This document shows, piece by piece, positions 26,882 through 38,315 of a stretch of DNA of 64,000 bases (positions within the stretch are counted from its first letter, which is position 1; the number at the start of each line of letters is the position of its first letter). The DNA is from Nodosilinea nodulosa PCC 7104. GTDB taxonomy: Bacteria > Cyanobacteriota > Cyanobacteriia > Phormidesmidales > Phormidesmidaceae. The translations under genes and the position numbers were made by a program. The stretch covers positions 3,778,507-3,842,506 of the forward strand of contig NZ_JH976537.1 in NCBI RefSeq assembly GCF_000309385.1, given 5' to 3'. The notes under the pieces are model-generated. The model did no database searches. It worked only from the letters and a program-made list of their open reading frames with translations, and was not told the DNA's origin.

Positions 26882-27826
26882 CTAAGCTTGTTTGGCGCTG
26901 TACATGGCGCGATCGGCATTAGCCCAAGCCCACCGCAGTCCCTGGCTGGGGTGACGTCCGGCGATACCTACCGACGCTTGCAGCTGGCTAGCCCTCAGGG
27001 CTTGTTCTAGACGGTTTTTCAGGGATACCCCTTCGTCTAGGGGGCACTCAACGCAGAGCATGGCAAACTCGTCGTCGCCAATGCGGGCTACCACGTCTTG
27101 CTTGCGGGTAATCTGCCGAAGCACAGCGGCAGCCTGCTGCAAAAGCTGATCTCCAGCATCGTGCCCTTGACCGTTGTTGACGCTTTTGAGGTCGTTGATA
27201 TCGATGACGATGATGCAGGCTGGATAGCCGTAGATAGCACAGCGTTCTTCTTCACCATCGATTAGCTGGTCCCAGCCGCGACGATTGTACAGCCCGGTCA
27301 GTCCATCGGTCAGCGCTTCGGTTTGCAGGCGATCGGCTAGACGGGCCTGCTCAGCCGCTTTATTGTCGGCGTGGAGAATGCGGCTGAGCAACTGGGCCAG
27401 TAGCTCAATGAGCGGGAGCTCTTGCTGGATGGCTGTGGGCTGTGGGGCTGGGTCAATGGCGCATAGGGTGCCAAATAAAGAGCCGTCCTCGTTGATTAGC
27501 GGGACGCCTACGTAGGCCCCAATTTTGACCTGCTGCCCAATCGGGGCGCTGGCATAGGTAGACACTTCATCTGAGCTAGGGGCAATGCGCGGTCCTTCTC
27601 CTTTGACCATGCGCGAGCAAAAGGAATCTGTCCAGCTAAAGACATCTCCCACTTTTACGCCATAGCCCTGATCGTTGCTCTGCAAAACAATCCAGTCGTT
27701 TCCCTCGGTGCGGGTCACCATCCAGAGATCAAACCCAAGGCGATCGTGCAGGTAGGTCAGTACGGCTAACGCAGCGGTATTAAAGTCGAGGAGTTGACTA
27801 GCGTCGATGGTAAACAAGGATTTCAT
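26882..27826 (-). CDS. GAF-GGDEF protein with GDDEF motif
   Basis: The N-terminal GAF domain (about 10-165; e.g. GAYVGVPLINEDGSLFGTLCAIDP) would bind a small ligand or chromophore; no bilin Cys is evident. A short coiled linker leads to a GGDEF domain (about 172-314) with DGLTGLYNRRGWD and the A-site loop RIGDDEFAML, in which the second Gly of GGDEF is Asp. The I-site RxxD is not clear. Whether it still makes cyclic di-GMP is open. The predicted protein is cytoplasmic, 314 residues, with no membrane helix. Confidence 0.9.
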   Translation of the reverse strand: MKSLFTIDASQLLDFNTAALAVLTYLHDRLGFDLWMVTRTEGNDWIVLQSNDQGYGVKVGDVFSWTDSFCSRMVKGEGPRIAPSSDEVSTYASAPIGQQVKIGAYVGVPLINEDGSLFGTLCAIDPAPQPTAIQQELPLIELLAQLLSRILHADNKAAEQARLADRLQTEALTDGLTGLYNRRGWDQLIDGEEERCAIYGYPACIIVIDINDLKSVNNGQGHDAGDQLLQQAAAVLRQITRKQDVVARIGDDEFAMLCVECPLDEGVSLKNRLEQALRASQLQASVGIAGRHPSQGLRWAWANADRAMYSAKQA

Positions 27827-28143
27827 TAAAAGTAGATAAAAATAGGCTGAAAGCCTTTAATCATAGTATTGCTCTTTAGCAACAGCAACCGATCGAGAGT
27901 GGCGTCCAAGGGGCAAATTATTATAAATATGAGGCCAAACTAGGCCTGGATTGTGACATCGGGTTGATCTCCCCAATCTGATCCTTAAATGTTCAGATGA
28001 AGAACCTTTTGGACAGCGATATTGGATATCTGATCCCTCTAAAAAGCAGGCCTAGGGATTGGGCTTGCGATCGCGAGCCAGAGAAGCCTGTACCACAGGC
28101 AGGCCAGGCCCGGTTTGGCCAGGCCCACCTGTGTTGCCAAGGT
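27827..28143. other. Intergenic region with a GC-rich stem-loop
   Basis: Arms 28094-28105 (CACAGGCAGGCC) and 28122-28133 (GGCCCACCTGTG) can pair over 10 of 12 positions just downstream of the phosphatase stop codon on the minus strand. No U-tract follows. The rest (27827-28090) shows no gene. Confidence 0.4.
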
Positions 28144-31100
28144 CTAGGCTGTTGGCACCGCAGCCTGCACCACCATGTCGTTGAAGTCGCCGTCGCCGCC
28201 ACCAAACAGGTCTTCAAACCCAATTGCCCCATCGGTAAAGCGAATGTGCTCGGCTCCATCGGCGTTTGCAGCCCCAAAGGCAAAATATACCTGGTTGGGG
28301 TCAAAGCTGTCTGGGGTGCCGTTGGCAATCAGGAAGGGGACATAAAGGCTGCCTCCAGCTACCGCTGACTCAAACACCGACTGGGTGCGGTTGGCCGTCG
28401 TCAGGGCTACAGCCTCGGCTCGGGCCGCTAGGGCGGCCTGAGTATAGCCCGATTGCCCTGGGGCTAGGTCGGCTATGCGATCGCCGTTAAGATCAATACC
28501 GCCGTCGGTATCGGCTACCCGGTAAAAGCCAGCAAAGTTGTCGTAGGCAGCCTCTCGGTTAACCGTAAAGGTGGCAACGACATCGCCGGTAACGTTGAGC
28601 AGATCGAGGCCCTTGAACTCGCCTGATTCAGGCCCATCGGGTGCGGTGTCCACCAGCCTGCCAGCGTCAAACAGCGTAGTACTGCCGCTGACCTCGTTGG
28701 CTACCACCACCAATGAATTGCCGTTGGGGCTATCGGCCGCCGGAATGAAAGCGAGACCCTCAGGCCCCAGATCGCCAGCGGTACCGGCTTCTGGTTCGCC
28801 CGCAAAGTCACGGTTGTTCGCATAGTCAACAAAGAAGGAGTTAGCAGGGTCAGTGATGTCGTAGGTAAAGACTCCCCCGACCCGCTCTAGACCGATGAAG
28901 GCGTAGGTACGCCCGTCGATTTCGCCGATCGCCACGCCCTCGGGCTCAGGCCCTTTGTTGTCGCTGCGGTTGTCAAAGGAGTCGTTCTCGGCGTTATCGG
29001 AGTTGAAGTCATCTGGGAATAGCTGGGCTGTAATCTGCTCAAGCTGGTCACCGCTGTCGAAGACCAAGTTACCCTGGTCGTCCCAGATGGAGAAGGAGCG
29101 GCCGCCAAAGGCGTAGAGTTCGTCGTAATCACCGTCTCCGTCGGTGTCGCCCAGGGTGGTGGTGACAGTGAGGCGACCCAGTACCTCATCGGCCTGGAGC
29201 GCCGCTGCGTTGGGGAAGGCAACGGGGTCGAGCTGTAGATCCTTGACCCGAGCTTCTTCGCTGAAGCCGTCGTAATCGCGAGAATCTCCTTCATTGGCGG
29301 TGACAATGTAGGTCGCGTCGCCAGCTTCGTAGGTGGCGATCCCGTCGGGCTGATACATGCCAAACAGATTGGGGTAGGTAGCGATGTTGATCGCACCGTC
29401 GCGATCGCTGGCATCTAAAGGCACCACCGCGTGATTTTTGTACCCCAGCGGCAGAATGTTGGTAACGGTGCCCGACCCAATATCTACGACCGCCAGCGCA
29501 TTGTTTTCCTGAAGCGCCACGTAGGCCGTGGTCGAATCCTTAGACACCGCAATGTATTCGGGTTCCACATCCTGGGCAACGGTGGCATTGGGGCCGAAAA
29601 TGCGGACGCCGGAGGCAACCAGGGCATCGAGCTGATCGTTATAGGCAGTAAAGTCAGCGGTGGTAACGTTCGCCTGGGTCAGGGTTTCAACACCCCCAGA
29701 CAGATCGATGATGCTGACGGAGCCCTCTGGATCGATCGTGTAGTCATCGTTGGGCTCCCCTTCGTTGGCCACCAGCACTTTGGTGCCGTCAGGGGTAAAG
29801 GTCAGCATGTCGGGCAGAGCACCCACGGTGACGGCGTTCAAGAAATTGCCGTCGATATCGAAAAAGACCACGCTGCCGGGGTCGGTTTTCTCCTCGCTTT
29901 CAATGGCGATCGCGACGATGCCGTTGGCGATCGCCACGCTGTTGGCGGTGCCTCCAAAGGCAACCGGGTCGATCTCGAATAGCTTGCTGGGGTTGCTGGG
30001 GTCGCTAATATCCAGTACTTCTACCGCAGGGGCATTGGCATTGACCACAAACAGCCGCTGGCTGGCCGGGTCGTGTACCACAATTTCAGCGGCGCTCTCG
30101 TCAAAAACTCCGGTTTCGTAGGTTCCCAAAGGCGCCAGCAGGGAAGGCTCAGCTGGGCCTGGATCGGTGGGGTCGGTTGGGCCAGCGCCGTCGATCACGG
30201 TATCGCCACGGAAGGACAGGTTTTGAATGCGGCTGTCCAGGCTGCGATCGGTCTCGGCAGTACCAAAGGGATTGGCTGCGCTGAAGTTGTCAAAGAGGTA
30301 CTCTGCCAGCGCATCCTGCTCAGAGAAATCAGCGGCAAAGGTGGCATTTCCACTGCGTAGCTCAGGGGTGGGGTTGTCGGAATCCTCCGTCACTAAATCA
30401 ACCCGATCGGCCGCCTCCCCCGTGGGGAAAGGGTAGCCATCGCCCCCGTCAGCCAGGAAGTTGAGGGTTACCATGCGAAAGGTGCGGCTGGGGTCACCGA
30501 CGATTTCGCCGTTCTGCACCACCACATCAACGTCGTTCCCCGCTTCATCCTCGATCGCCAGGGACTGCACGCGATCGCCGGGTTCCGCTGTGAGATCGTA
30601 GCTAAACGAGAACCCGCCAATCTGAGGAAACCGCCCCTGGGTGTTGCTGTCATCCAGGCTGCTAGCGGCCACGCCGTGCTCTACCAGCGCTAGCAGTTCT
30701 GCCGCAGTAACCGTTACCAAGCTGAGCTCATTGTTGAAAGCCAGGGAGTTGGCAATATCGTTTTGAGAGATGCCACCCTCAGGCTTAACTCCCGGAATGT
30801 CTTCGTTGGGAAGTAAATCTACCTCACCAACGCTGCCCGTTGGCACGACAATGCGGCCAATCTCGGCCCGAATGCCACCGCCGTTCTTGAGAGAAATGAC
30901 GACAGTTGGGTCTACCTCCTTCGCGATCGCCAGGTTGGCATCGGCCGTTAAGTTACCTAGGTTGGTCTCTTCAACGCGTACGGCGCTGCGGCGTCCTTCC
31001 AAGAACACATCGCTGACGCCCAGCACATTGCTCTCAGTGGCAACAATCACCTCCCGCAGGGCGTCAGTAATGGCGACGATCGCTGGATCGGCCAATCCTT

Positions 31101-32148
31101 CGCCGCCTATGTCTGCAACCCCCTGGTCATCGGTGGCATAGGCTCCGCTGACTTCAGAGTCATAGCTTTCAGGTACGATCAGGCCATTCTCGTCAAAGTC
31201 GATGACCAACCGCCCCACATACTTGTAGTTGCCATCCGTGTTGACCACCGCCACGGGGTTGCCGTCAACATCGGTTTTGATAATCGGATAAATCCCCTGG
31301 TTTGTGTCGCCAGCCCGCAGGCGATCGGTCTCATCCAGCAGGCGCGTATTGGAACCACCGCCGACAATGATGTCAACGCCAGACAATCGCTCAACTAGGG
31401 CTTGCTCAATGGCAAGCTGCTGCATGTGAGCCAGCAAGACAACCTTATTGACATCGGGGTTGGCCGCCAGCAGTGCATCTACGTCCACTTGAATCTCTGC
31501 TGCCAGGGCATCCAGCTGCTCTGGGGTAGGGTCACCGTCAAAGGGCTGGGGGGAAACGGTCACATCCCCAGGGCTAGAAATGCTCACGTTGACGTTTTTA
31601 ATAGTGGGGGTAGTTGCGCCCACCACACCAATTTTTTCGCCATTGACGTCGATGACTGTGGAAGCTGCGATGCTGTTGGGCAGGGGCGCTTGGGCATCGG
31701 GCACGACCAGGTTAGCTAAAGCCTCATCCGTACTAAAATCCAGGTTGCTGCTGAGGTATGGATACGCCGTGCCCGGAAAAGATTCATCGATATCCGTCGC
31801 AGCATCGTCTTCCCCAGGGCTAATCAAACTTGCAACTAGACCCGTGCCGAGATCAAACTCGTGGTTGCCAAAGGCGATCGCCTGAAAGCCCAGGGCATTT
31901 TGAATTAAGATATCAGCGCGTCCAGCACCGCCAAAAACAGCATCACTGGCATTTAAAAATAGACCAGGAATATACGCATCCCCAGAGGAAAGCGTCAGTG
32001 TATTGGCAAACCCAGCGACACCGTCGCCATCTATATCTTGGGCTTCAAGCGCATTCAATACAGCTGAAAATCGGGGAACATCATCAAGGGCCGGAATGCC
32101 AGCCTCTTGGTCAGAGACATGGAAGAGTTGGAGCGTGAAGTCAGCCAT
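28144..32148 (-). CDS. Large extracellular phosphatase / 5'-nucleotidase-like protein (PhoA-type)
   Basis: From ATG 32148 (MADFTLQLFHVSDQEAG; a start 69 bases upstream adds an unrelated leader) the protein has 1334 residues. Domains in order: metallophosphatase (1-330; SSGDAYIPG, GNHEFDLG, VVLLAHM), 5'-nucleotidase C-terminal (about 380-620), a choice-of-anchor-I propeller-like region (about 660-1200) with GDTDGDGDYDELYAFGG, and a C-terminal DUF4114 domain (YFAFGAANADG...FGGGDGDFNDMVVQ). The first metal motif reads D-Q-E instead of the usual D-x-H. There is no Sec signal; homologous giant alkaline phosphatases of cyanobacteria (atypical PhoA) are exported by other routes. A Pho-box-like element lies about 93 bp upstream. 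Role in phosphate scavenging is inferred. Confidence 0.85.
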   Translation of the reverse strand: MADFTLQLFHVSDQEAGIPALDDVPRFSAVLNALEAQDIDGDGVAGFANTLTLSSGDAYIPGLFLNASDAVFGGAGRADILIQNALGFQAIAFGNHEFDLGTGLVASLISPGEDDAATDIDESFPGTAYPYLSSNLDFSTDEALANLVVPDAQAPLPNSIAASTVIDVNGEKIGVVGATTPTIKNVNVSISSPGDVTVSPQPFDGDPTPEQLDALAAEIQVDVDALLAANPDVNKVVLLAHMQQLAIEQALVERLSGVDIIVGGGSNTRLLDETDRLRAGDTNQGIYPIIKTDVDGNPVAVVNTDGNYKYVGRLVIDFDENGLIVPESYDSEVSGAYATDDQGVADIGGEGLADPAIVAITDALREVIVATESNVLGVSDVFLEGRRSAVRVEETNLGNLTADANLAIAKEVDPTVVISLKNGGGIRAEIGRIVVPTGSVGEVDLLPNEDIPGVKPEGGISQNDIANSLAFNNELSLVTVTAAELLALVEHGVAASSLDDSNTQGRFPQIGGFSFSYDLTAEPGDRVQSLAIEDEAGNDVDVVVQNGEIVGDPSRTFRMVTLNFLADGGDGYPFPTGEAADRVDLVTEDSDNPTPELRSGNATFAADFSEQDALAEYLFDNFSAANPFGTAETDRSLDSRIQNLSFRGDTVIDGAGPTDPTDPGPAEPSLLAPLGTYETGVFDESAAEIVVHDPASQRLFVVNANAPAVEVLDISDPSNPSKLFEIDPVAFGGTANSVAIANGIVAIAIESEEKTDPGSVVFFDIDGNFLNAVTVGALPDMLTFTPDGTKVLVANEGEPNDDYTIDPEGSVSIIDLSGGVETLTQANVTTADFTAYNDQLDALVASGVRIFGPNATVAQDVEPEYIAVSKDSTTAYVALQENNALAVVDIGSGTVTNILPLGYKNHAVVPLDASDRDGAINIATYPNLFGMYQPDGIATYEAGDATYIVTANEGDSRDYDGFSEEARVKDLQLDPVAFPNAAALQADEVLGRLTVTTTLGDTDGDGDYDELYAFGGRSFSIWDDQGNLVFDSGDQLEQITAQLFPDDFNSDNAENDSFDNRSDNKGPEPEGVAIGEIDGRTYAFIGLERVGGVFTYDITDPANSFFVDYANNRDFAGEPEAGTAGDLGPEGLAFIPAADSPNGNSLVVVANEVSGSTTLFDAGRLVDTAPDGPESGEFKGLDLLNVTGDVVATFTVNREAAYDNFAGFYRVADTDGGIDLNGDRIADLAPGQSGYTQAALAARAEAVALTTANRTQSVFESAVAGGSLYVPFLIANGTPDSFDPNQVYFAFGAANADGAEHIRFTDGAIGFEDLFGGGDGDFNDMVVQAAVPTA

Positions 32149-32240
32149 AGATAACACTTGGGGGTTACATCTTGTAGCCATTGCTACTGGGCCATCTTCG
32201 GCCATTACGCACGGCAAAGCTTCATGAAGGGGCTAAAGGG

Positions 32241-32270
32241 GCGCTAAGCTTTGATTAAAATTTGCTTAAA
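32241..32270 (-). promoter_or_regulatory. Candidate Pho box (11-bp periodic repeats)
   Basis: On the minus strand TTTAAGCA (32263-32270), TTTAATCA (32252-32259) and CTTAGCGC (32241-32248) are spaced by 3 bp, i.e. an 11-bp period, as in cyanobacterial PhoB/SphR sites (YTTAAYY(T/A)). The middle copy fits best, the last is weak. Confidence 0.5.
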
Positions 32271-32449
32271 GCAAAAACCGCCCACAGGCAGCAGGCCAAT
32301 AAAGTTCTGTGGAGCTGAGGTTCAAGAAAATAAAAACTTAGTTAATGCTGCCCAGACAATCGAGTACCCCGGTGGTCCGAGCGCTTAAGATATCAGCAAC
32401 CACTGGTATTTTGGCTTCAGCACAACTAAATCCTTTAGTACTAATTTCT

Positions 32450-33448
32450 ATGGCAGCTAATACAAAAACGATTTTGGTGACCGGGGGGGCGGGCTACATC
32501 GGCAGCCATGCCGTCCTGGCTCTACAGCAGGCCGGCTATCGAGTGCTTATTCTCGACAACCTGGTCTACGGCCATCGCGATCTAGTCGAAAACGTCCTTG
32601 AAGCCGAGCTGATTGAGGGCAGCACCCTAGACAAAGCACTGCTCCGAGAAATTTTCAGCCGCTATGACATCAGCGCCGTCATGCACTTTTCGGCCTACGC
32701 CTACGTGGGTGAGTCGGTCAACAACCCCAGCAAATACTACGAAAACAACGTGGTGGGCACCCTAGCGCTACTCGACACCATGGTAGAAGCGGGGGTCAAG
32801 ACCTTTGTGTTCTCCTCGACCTGTGCCACCTACGGCGTGCCCCAGGCGATGCCGATTACCGAAACCCATCCCCAAAACCCGATCAATCCCTATGGGGCCA
32901 CCAAGCTCATGGTGGAGCGAATTCTCACCGACTATGACAAAGCCTATGATTTTAGATCGGTGCGCTTTCGTTACTTCAACGCGGCGGGTGCCCACCCCAA
33001 TGGCCTACTGGGCGAAGACCACAACCCCGAAACTCACCTGATTCCCCTGGTGCTGCAAACGGCCCTGGGCAAGCGAGATTCTATCAGCGTCTTTGGTACC
33101 GACTACCCTACTTCGGATGGCACCTGCGTGCGCGACTATATTCACGTGTGCGACCTGGCCGATGCCCACATTTTAGGCCTGGAATATCTGCTGAAGGGCG
33201 GTGAAAGCGCAGTATTTAACCTGGGTAACGGCAGCGGCTTCTCGGTACGGGAGGTGATTGACGCGGCGGCGCGGGTGACGGGCAAGCCTATTCCTGTGGT
33301 GGAAGCCGAGCGCCGCCCCGGCGATCCCCCAGCGCTAGTGGGGAGCAGCGATCGCGCCCGCGATATCCTCGGCTGGACCCCCCAGTACGCTGACATAGAC
33401 ACCATATTGACCCATGCCTGGGCCTGGCACCAAACCCGCCACGGATAG
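32450..33448 (+). CDS. galE: UDP-glucose 4-epimerase
   Basis: GalE interconverts UDP-glucose and UDP-galactose using bound NAD+. From ATG 32450 it has 332 residues, the normal length. The Rossmann motif is VTGGAGYIGSH. The catalytic pair is in FSSTCATYG and the YxxxK motif PYGATK; NLGNGSGFSVREVI closes the substrate site. An upstream ATG at 32345 would add 35 residues with no family match. It supplies sugar nucleotides for polysaccharides and galactolipids. Confidence 0.93.
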   Translation: MAANTKTILVTGGAGYIGSHAVLALQQAGYRVLILDNLVYGHRDLVENVLEAELIEGSTLDKALLREIFSRYDISAVMHFSAYAYVGESVNNPSKYYENNVVGTLALLDTMVEAGVKTFVFSSTCATYGVPQAMPITETHPQNPINPYGATKLMVERILTDYDKAYDFRSVRFRYFNAAGAHPNGLLGEDHNPETHLIPLVLQTALGKRDSISVFGTDYPTSDGTCVRDYIHVCDLADAHILGLEYLLKGGESAVFNLGNGSGFSVREVIDAAARVTGKPIPVVEAERRPGDPPALVGSSDRARDILGWTPQYADIDTILTHAWAWHQTRHG

Positions 33449-33476
33449 GTTCCAACAAATTTCTAGGCCAAAAAAA

Positions 33477-33500
33477 GCCCGCTACAGGAATGTGGCGGGC
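33477..33500. terminator. Bidirectional terminator between galE and the atp operon
   Basis: GCCCGCTACA and TGTGGCGGGC pair over 10 bp (one G-U) with loop GGAA. The minus strand continues into seven Ts, so it should stop the atp transcript; on the plus strand only CTTT follows. Confidence 0.85.
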
Positions 33501-33531
33501 CTTTAATCGTGATTGTAGGTTTTCTGCTGGC

Positions 33532-34482
33532 TTAGCCCAGGGAGTTGGCCCCAGCTACCACTTCCAAAATTTCCTGGGTAATGGCTGCCTGACGAGCCTT
33601 GTTGTAGGTCAAATTCAGGGTCTTAGCCAGTTCCTTGGCATTGTCGCTGGCATTGTTCATGGCCGTCATTCGGGCCGCCAGTTCGCTGGCCGCCGACTCC
33701 TGCAATGCCCGTAGAATCTGGTTGTTCAGATATAGCGGCAGCAGCGCATCCAGAATTTGAACCGGATCTTGCTCAAAAATCATGTCCTGGGGAAACTCGA
33801 CTGGAGTTGGTCCAGCTACTTTTTCACGCTCTACCTGGAAGACACCAGCGCGGGTAGTCAGTCGGAAGATTTCGTCGTCTGATACCTCAAGACCCTGGGG
33901 GTCGAGGGGCAGCAGGGTCTGAATCACTGGGCGCGAGCTGACCAGCGACACAAACCGGGTGTAGATCAGCTCAACGCGATCCACCTCATCTGACAAAAAC
34001 AGCGACAGTAGCTCGTCGGCAATGGTAGAAGCTTCGTCGGCGGTAGGGATTTGCTCCATGCCGATAAAGCTGGCTTCAATGGGCTGATCCCGACGCTTAA
34101 AGTACTGGTTAGCCTTGCGCCCTACGATCACAAAGCGGTAGTCTAAACCCTCTGCGGCCAGCTCCTTAGCTCGGATCTCAGCCCGACGAATGATGTTGTT
34201 GTTGTAGCCACCACAGAGGCCGCGATCGCCGGAGATGACCAGTAGAGCAACGGTCTTTACTTCACGCTGCTTGAGCAGTGGCAGATCGGCTTCCTCAAAT
34301 CTCAGACGGCTCTGAAGGCCGTATAGCACCTGGGCCAGGCGATCGGCAAAGGGGCGGGTGGCAATCACCTGTTCCTGGGCACGACGCACCTTGGCGGCGG
34401 CCACCAGACGCATCGCCTCAGTGATTTTGCGGGTGTTTTTGACAGACTTAATGCGGTCTCGAATCGCTTTTAGGTTAGGCAT
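33532..34482 (-). CDS. atpG: ATP synthase F1 gamma subunit
   Basis: The rotor shaft of F1 (called atpC in cyanobacterial nomenclature). [24 protein letters not shown] is the canonical start, so ATG 34482 is chosen over 34494. A cyanobacterial insertion lies around residues 195-235 ([19 protein letters not shown]), where chloroplasts have the regulatory disulfide; no Cys pair is present, as usual in cyanobacteria. C-terminal [19 protein letters not shown]-like helix completes the coiled coil. Last gene of the operon. Confidence 0.96.
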   Translation of the reverse strand: MPNLKAIRDRIKSVKNTRKITEAMRLVAAAKVRRAQEQVIATRPFADRLAQVLYGLQSRLRFEEADLPLLKQREVKTVALLVISGDRGLCGGYNNNIIRRAEIRAKELAAEGLDYRFVIVGRKANQYFKRRDQPIEASFIGMEQIPTADEASTIADELLSLFLSDEVDRVELIYTRFVSLVSSRPVIQTLLPLDPQGLEVSDDEIFRLTTRAGVFQVEREKVAGPTPVEFPQDMIFEQDPVQILDALLPLYLNNQILRALQESAASELAARMTAMNNASDNAKELAKTLNLTYNKARQAAITQEILEVVAGANSLG

Positions 34483-34563
34483 AGTGGATCCCAAGGGGTC
34501 GTCGAGAGGTCAGGAGACTGCCGAGGCAGCCCCCCGACCAGAACAGGGGGACAGAATACGGCC

Positions 34564-36153
<1,590 letters not shown>

Positions 36154-36170
36154 TCAGTGCCGCCGCCCGG

Positions 36171-36728
36171 CTAGGTGGAAGTTGCCAGCTGCATACCAAT
36201 GCGGCGCAGTTGCCCGCGCAGGCTGGCGTCAATTACCTGGGAGCCAACCTTGATGATCAGTCCACCCAACAGCGATGGATCGACCATGACCGATAGCTCC
36301 ACGCTGCTGGCCCCGGTCATGGCCTTGACGCGATCGCGAATGGCATTCTGCTGATCATCAGACAGATCAACCGCTGCGGTCACATCGGCCAAAACGGTGT
36401 TGTTCAGCTCCCTCAGCAGGGTTTGGTACTGCTGCAGAATGGGCGTCAAGAAAGCCACCCGCCCACGATCCACCAGTAGGAGCAGAAAGCTCAGCAGGAA
36501 GTCACTCACTTTCCCCTCGGCAACCTGGCGCAGTACGCCCTTTTTGGTATCGGGAGCCATGAGGGGATTGGCGAGGAAACCAGTTAATTCGTCAGAATTG
36601 GTCAGCGCCTCTAGCAGGTCGGCAACTTCGACACCCACTTGGTCGATAGCATTGTGATCTTCCGCCACCGACATCAGTGCCTTAGCGTAGGGGCCAGCAA
36701 TTTCAGAACTCAGGCTTGTGTCGTTCAT
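36171..36728 (-). CDS. atpH: ATP synthase F1 delta subunit
   Basis: The 185-residue delta (OSCP-like) subunit connects F1 to the peripheral stalk (atpD in cyanobacterial naming). N-terminal helical domain (IAGPYAKALMSVAED) and C-terminal SVELSVMVDPSLLGGLIIKVGSQVIDAS are diagnostic. Its ATG is two bases after the atpF stop, indicating tight coupling. Confidence 0.96.
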   Translation of the reverse strand: MNDTSLSSEIAGPYAKALMSVAEDHNAIDQVGVEVADLLEALTNSDELTGFLANPLMAPDTKKGVLRQVAEGKVSDFLLSFLLLLVDRGRVAFLTPILQQYQTLLRELNNTVLADVTAAVDLSDDQQNAIRDRVKAMTGASSVELSVMVDPSLLGGLIIKVGSQVIDASLRGQLRRIGMQLATST

Positions 36729-36730
36729 AG

Positions 36731-37252
36731 CTACTCTCCTTTAATCCGAGCAATGCTGGAATCCACCAAGCGCCGCTGCAAATCCTCGTTCAGCCGATCG
36801 GGCAGAGCGGCTTCACTGCGCTCCATGGCCAAAGCGGCGATGCGCTGTTGAAGCTCACGCATGACTCGAGCCTCCTGGGCGGTGAGATCTTGGGCGGCGT
36901 TAGCCCGCATGCGCTCCACATCGATCTGGGACTGTTTCAAGATCTCATCGCGGCTACGCTCCGCCGTTGTCTGGGCTTCGGCCAAGATTTTCTTAGCCTC
37001 TTCCTGCGCCTGGGCTAGCTTTTGCTGCTGCTCGGCCAGGGCCGCTGCGGCGTCTTTCTTCCGCTGCTCGGCCTCAACGATCGCCGTTTTGATTTCTGAC
37101 TGGCGGGTCGATAGGGTCTTCCCTAAGAATTTGCCGCCAAAGTAATACAGCACACCAATAATAATGACCAAATTAATCAGGTTGGTTTCTAGGATGTTGA
37201 AATCCACGCCAAAACCACCTTCTTCCGCCGCCAGTAACCAACCAATAGTCAT
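36731..37252 (-). CDS. atpF: ATP synthase F0 subunit b
   Basis: Peripheral-stalk subunit with one N-terminal membrane helix (TNLINLVIIIGVLYYF) followed by a long Ala/Glu/Gln-rich coiled coil. ATG 37252 (MTIGWLLAAEEGG) fits homologues; ATG 37297 would add 15 unsupported residues. Paired with b' (next gene) as in photosynthetic organisms. Confidence 0.94.
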   Translation of the reverse strand: MTIGWLLAAEEGGFGVDFNILETNLINLVIIIGVLYYFGGKFLGKTLSTRQSEIKTAIVEAEQRKKDAAAALAEQQQKLAQAQEEAKKILAEAQTTAERSRDEILKQSQIDVERMRANAAQDLTAQEARVMRELQQRIAALAMERSEAALPDRLNEDLQRRLVDSSIARIKGE

Positions 37253-37321
37253 ATCCCTACTTTCCGTCAACGACGCGGGCAACTCCAGGGAGGCCAAACC
37301 ATCCTGCCATTACCGATAGCC

Positions 37322-37813
37322 TTAGGCCGCTAAAGAACCCAGCAGCTTATCTAAAATTTGCCGACTCAGGCCGTCCACCTGCTGCTCCAGGGTAGCCATG
37401 GCCTGACTCTTTTGCTCGTCTAGCTCTCGCTGCACCTGCTCTCGCTGGGCCTGGGCCTCCTGCTGAGCAGCCGCGACAGTTTTAGACGCAATCTTTTGGG
37501 CTTCTTCCTGGGCCTCGGCAATTACCGTTTGAGCCTGACGGCGGGTTTCAGCAAGTTCCTGCTGATACTGGTTAGCAATTTGCTCGGCCTTAGCCAGACG
37601 CTCTGCCGCATCAACCTGATTGGAACTGATGTAGCCGTCACGTTCGTCTAAAACTTTGCCCAGGGGCTTATAAAACAAAGCGTTCAGCGCCACGGCCAGC
37701 AGCACAAACTGCACCGCCATCAGCGGCAGAGTGGCATCGAGATCAAATAGACCACCGCCCTCTTCAACTGTTTCAGCGGCTTCAACCGCCAGTAACCAAA
37801 CAAAATTCATCAT
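37322..37813 (-). CDS. atpF2: ATP synthase F0 subunit b'
   Basis: 163 residues: membrane helix ([22 protein letters not shown]) then [15 protein letters not shown] and a coiled coil, the standard b' (atpG in cyanobacterial naming). Its presence with atpF is the photosynthetic two-b arrangement. 109 bp separate it from atpE. Confidence 0.95.
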   Translation of the reverse strand: MMNFVWLLAVEAAETVEEGGGLFDLDATLPLMAVQFVLLAVALNALFYKPLGKVLDERDGYISSNQVDAAERLAKAEQIANQYQQELAETRRQAQTVIAEAQEEAQKIASKTVAAAQQEAQAQREQVQRELDEQKSQAMATLEQQVDGLSRQILDKLLGSLAA

Positions 37814-37922
37814 TGTGGGTATGCCCTTTACATCGGCCCAGGGCCAGCACTACAGAATGAAAGCGTAAAAATCGATAGGCAGGGAAAGGTGCAAGACCTC
37901 TCCCTATCCCAGCGATTTCGTT

Positions 37923-38198
<276 letters not shown>

Positions 38199-38315
38199 TT
38201 AATCAGGTCGTAGACAACGCGCGAGAGGCGTTTCTTGTAGGTGCGGCCCTAAGACCACGTCGGCTGACAGCACCTGCCCCGTCAGCCAATACAAACTGAA
38301 TGTCCCTAGAGGGGA

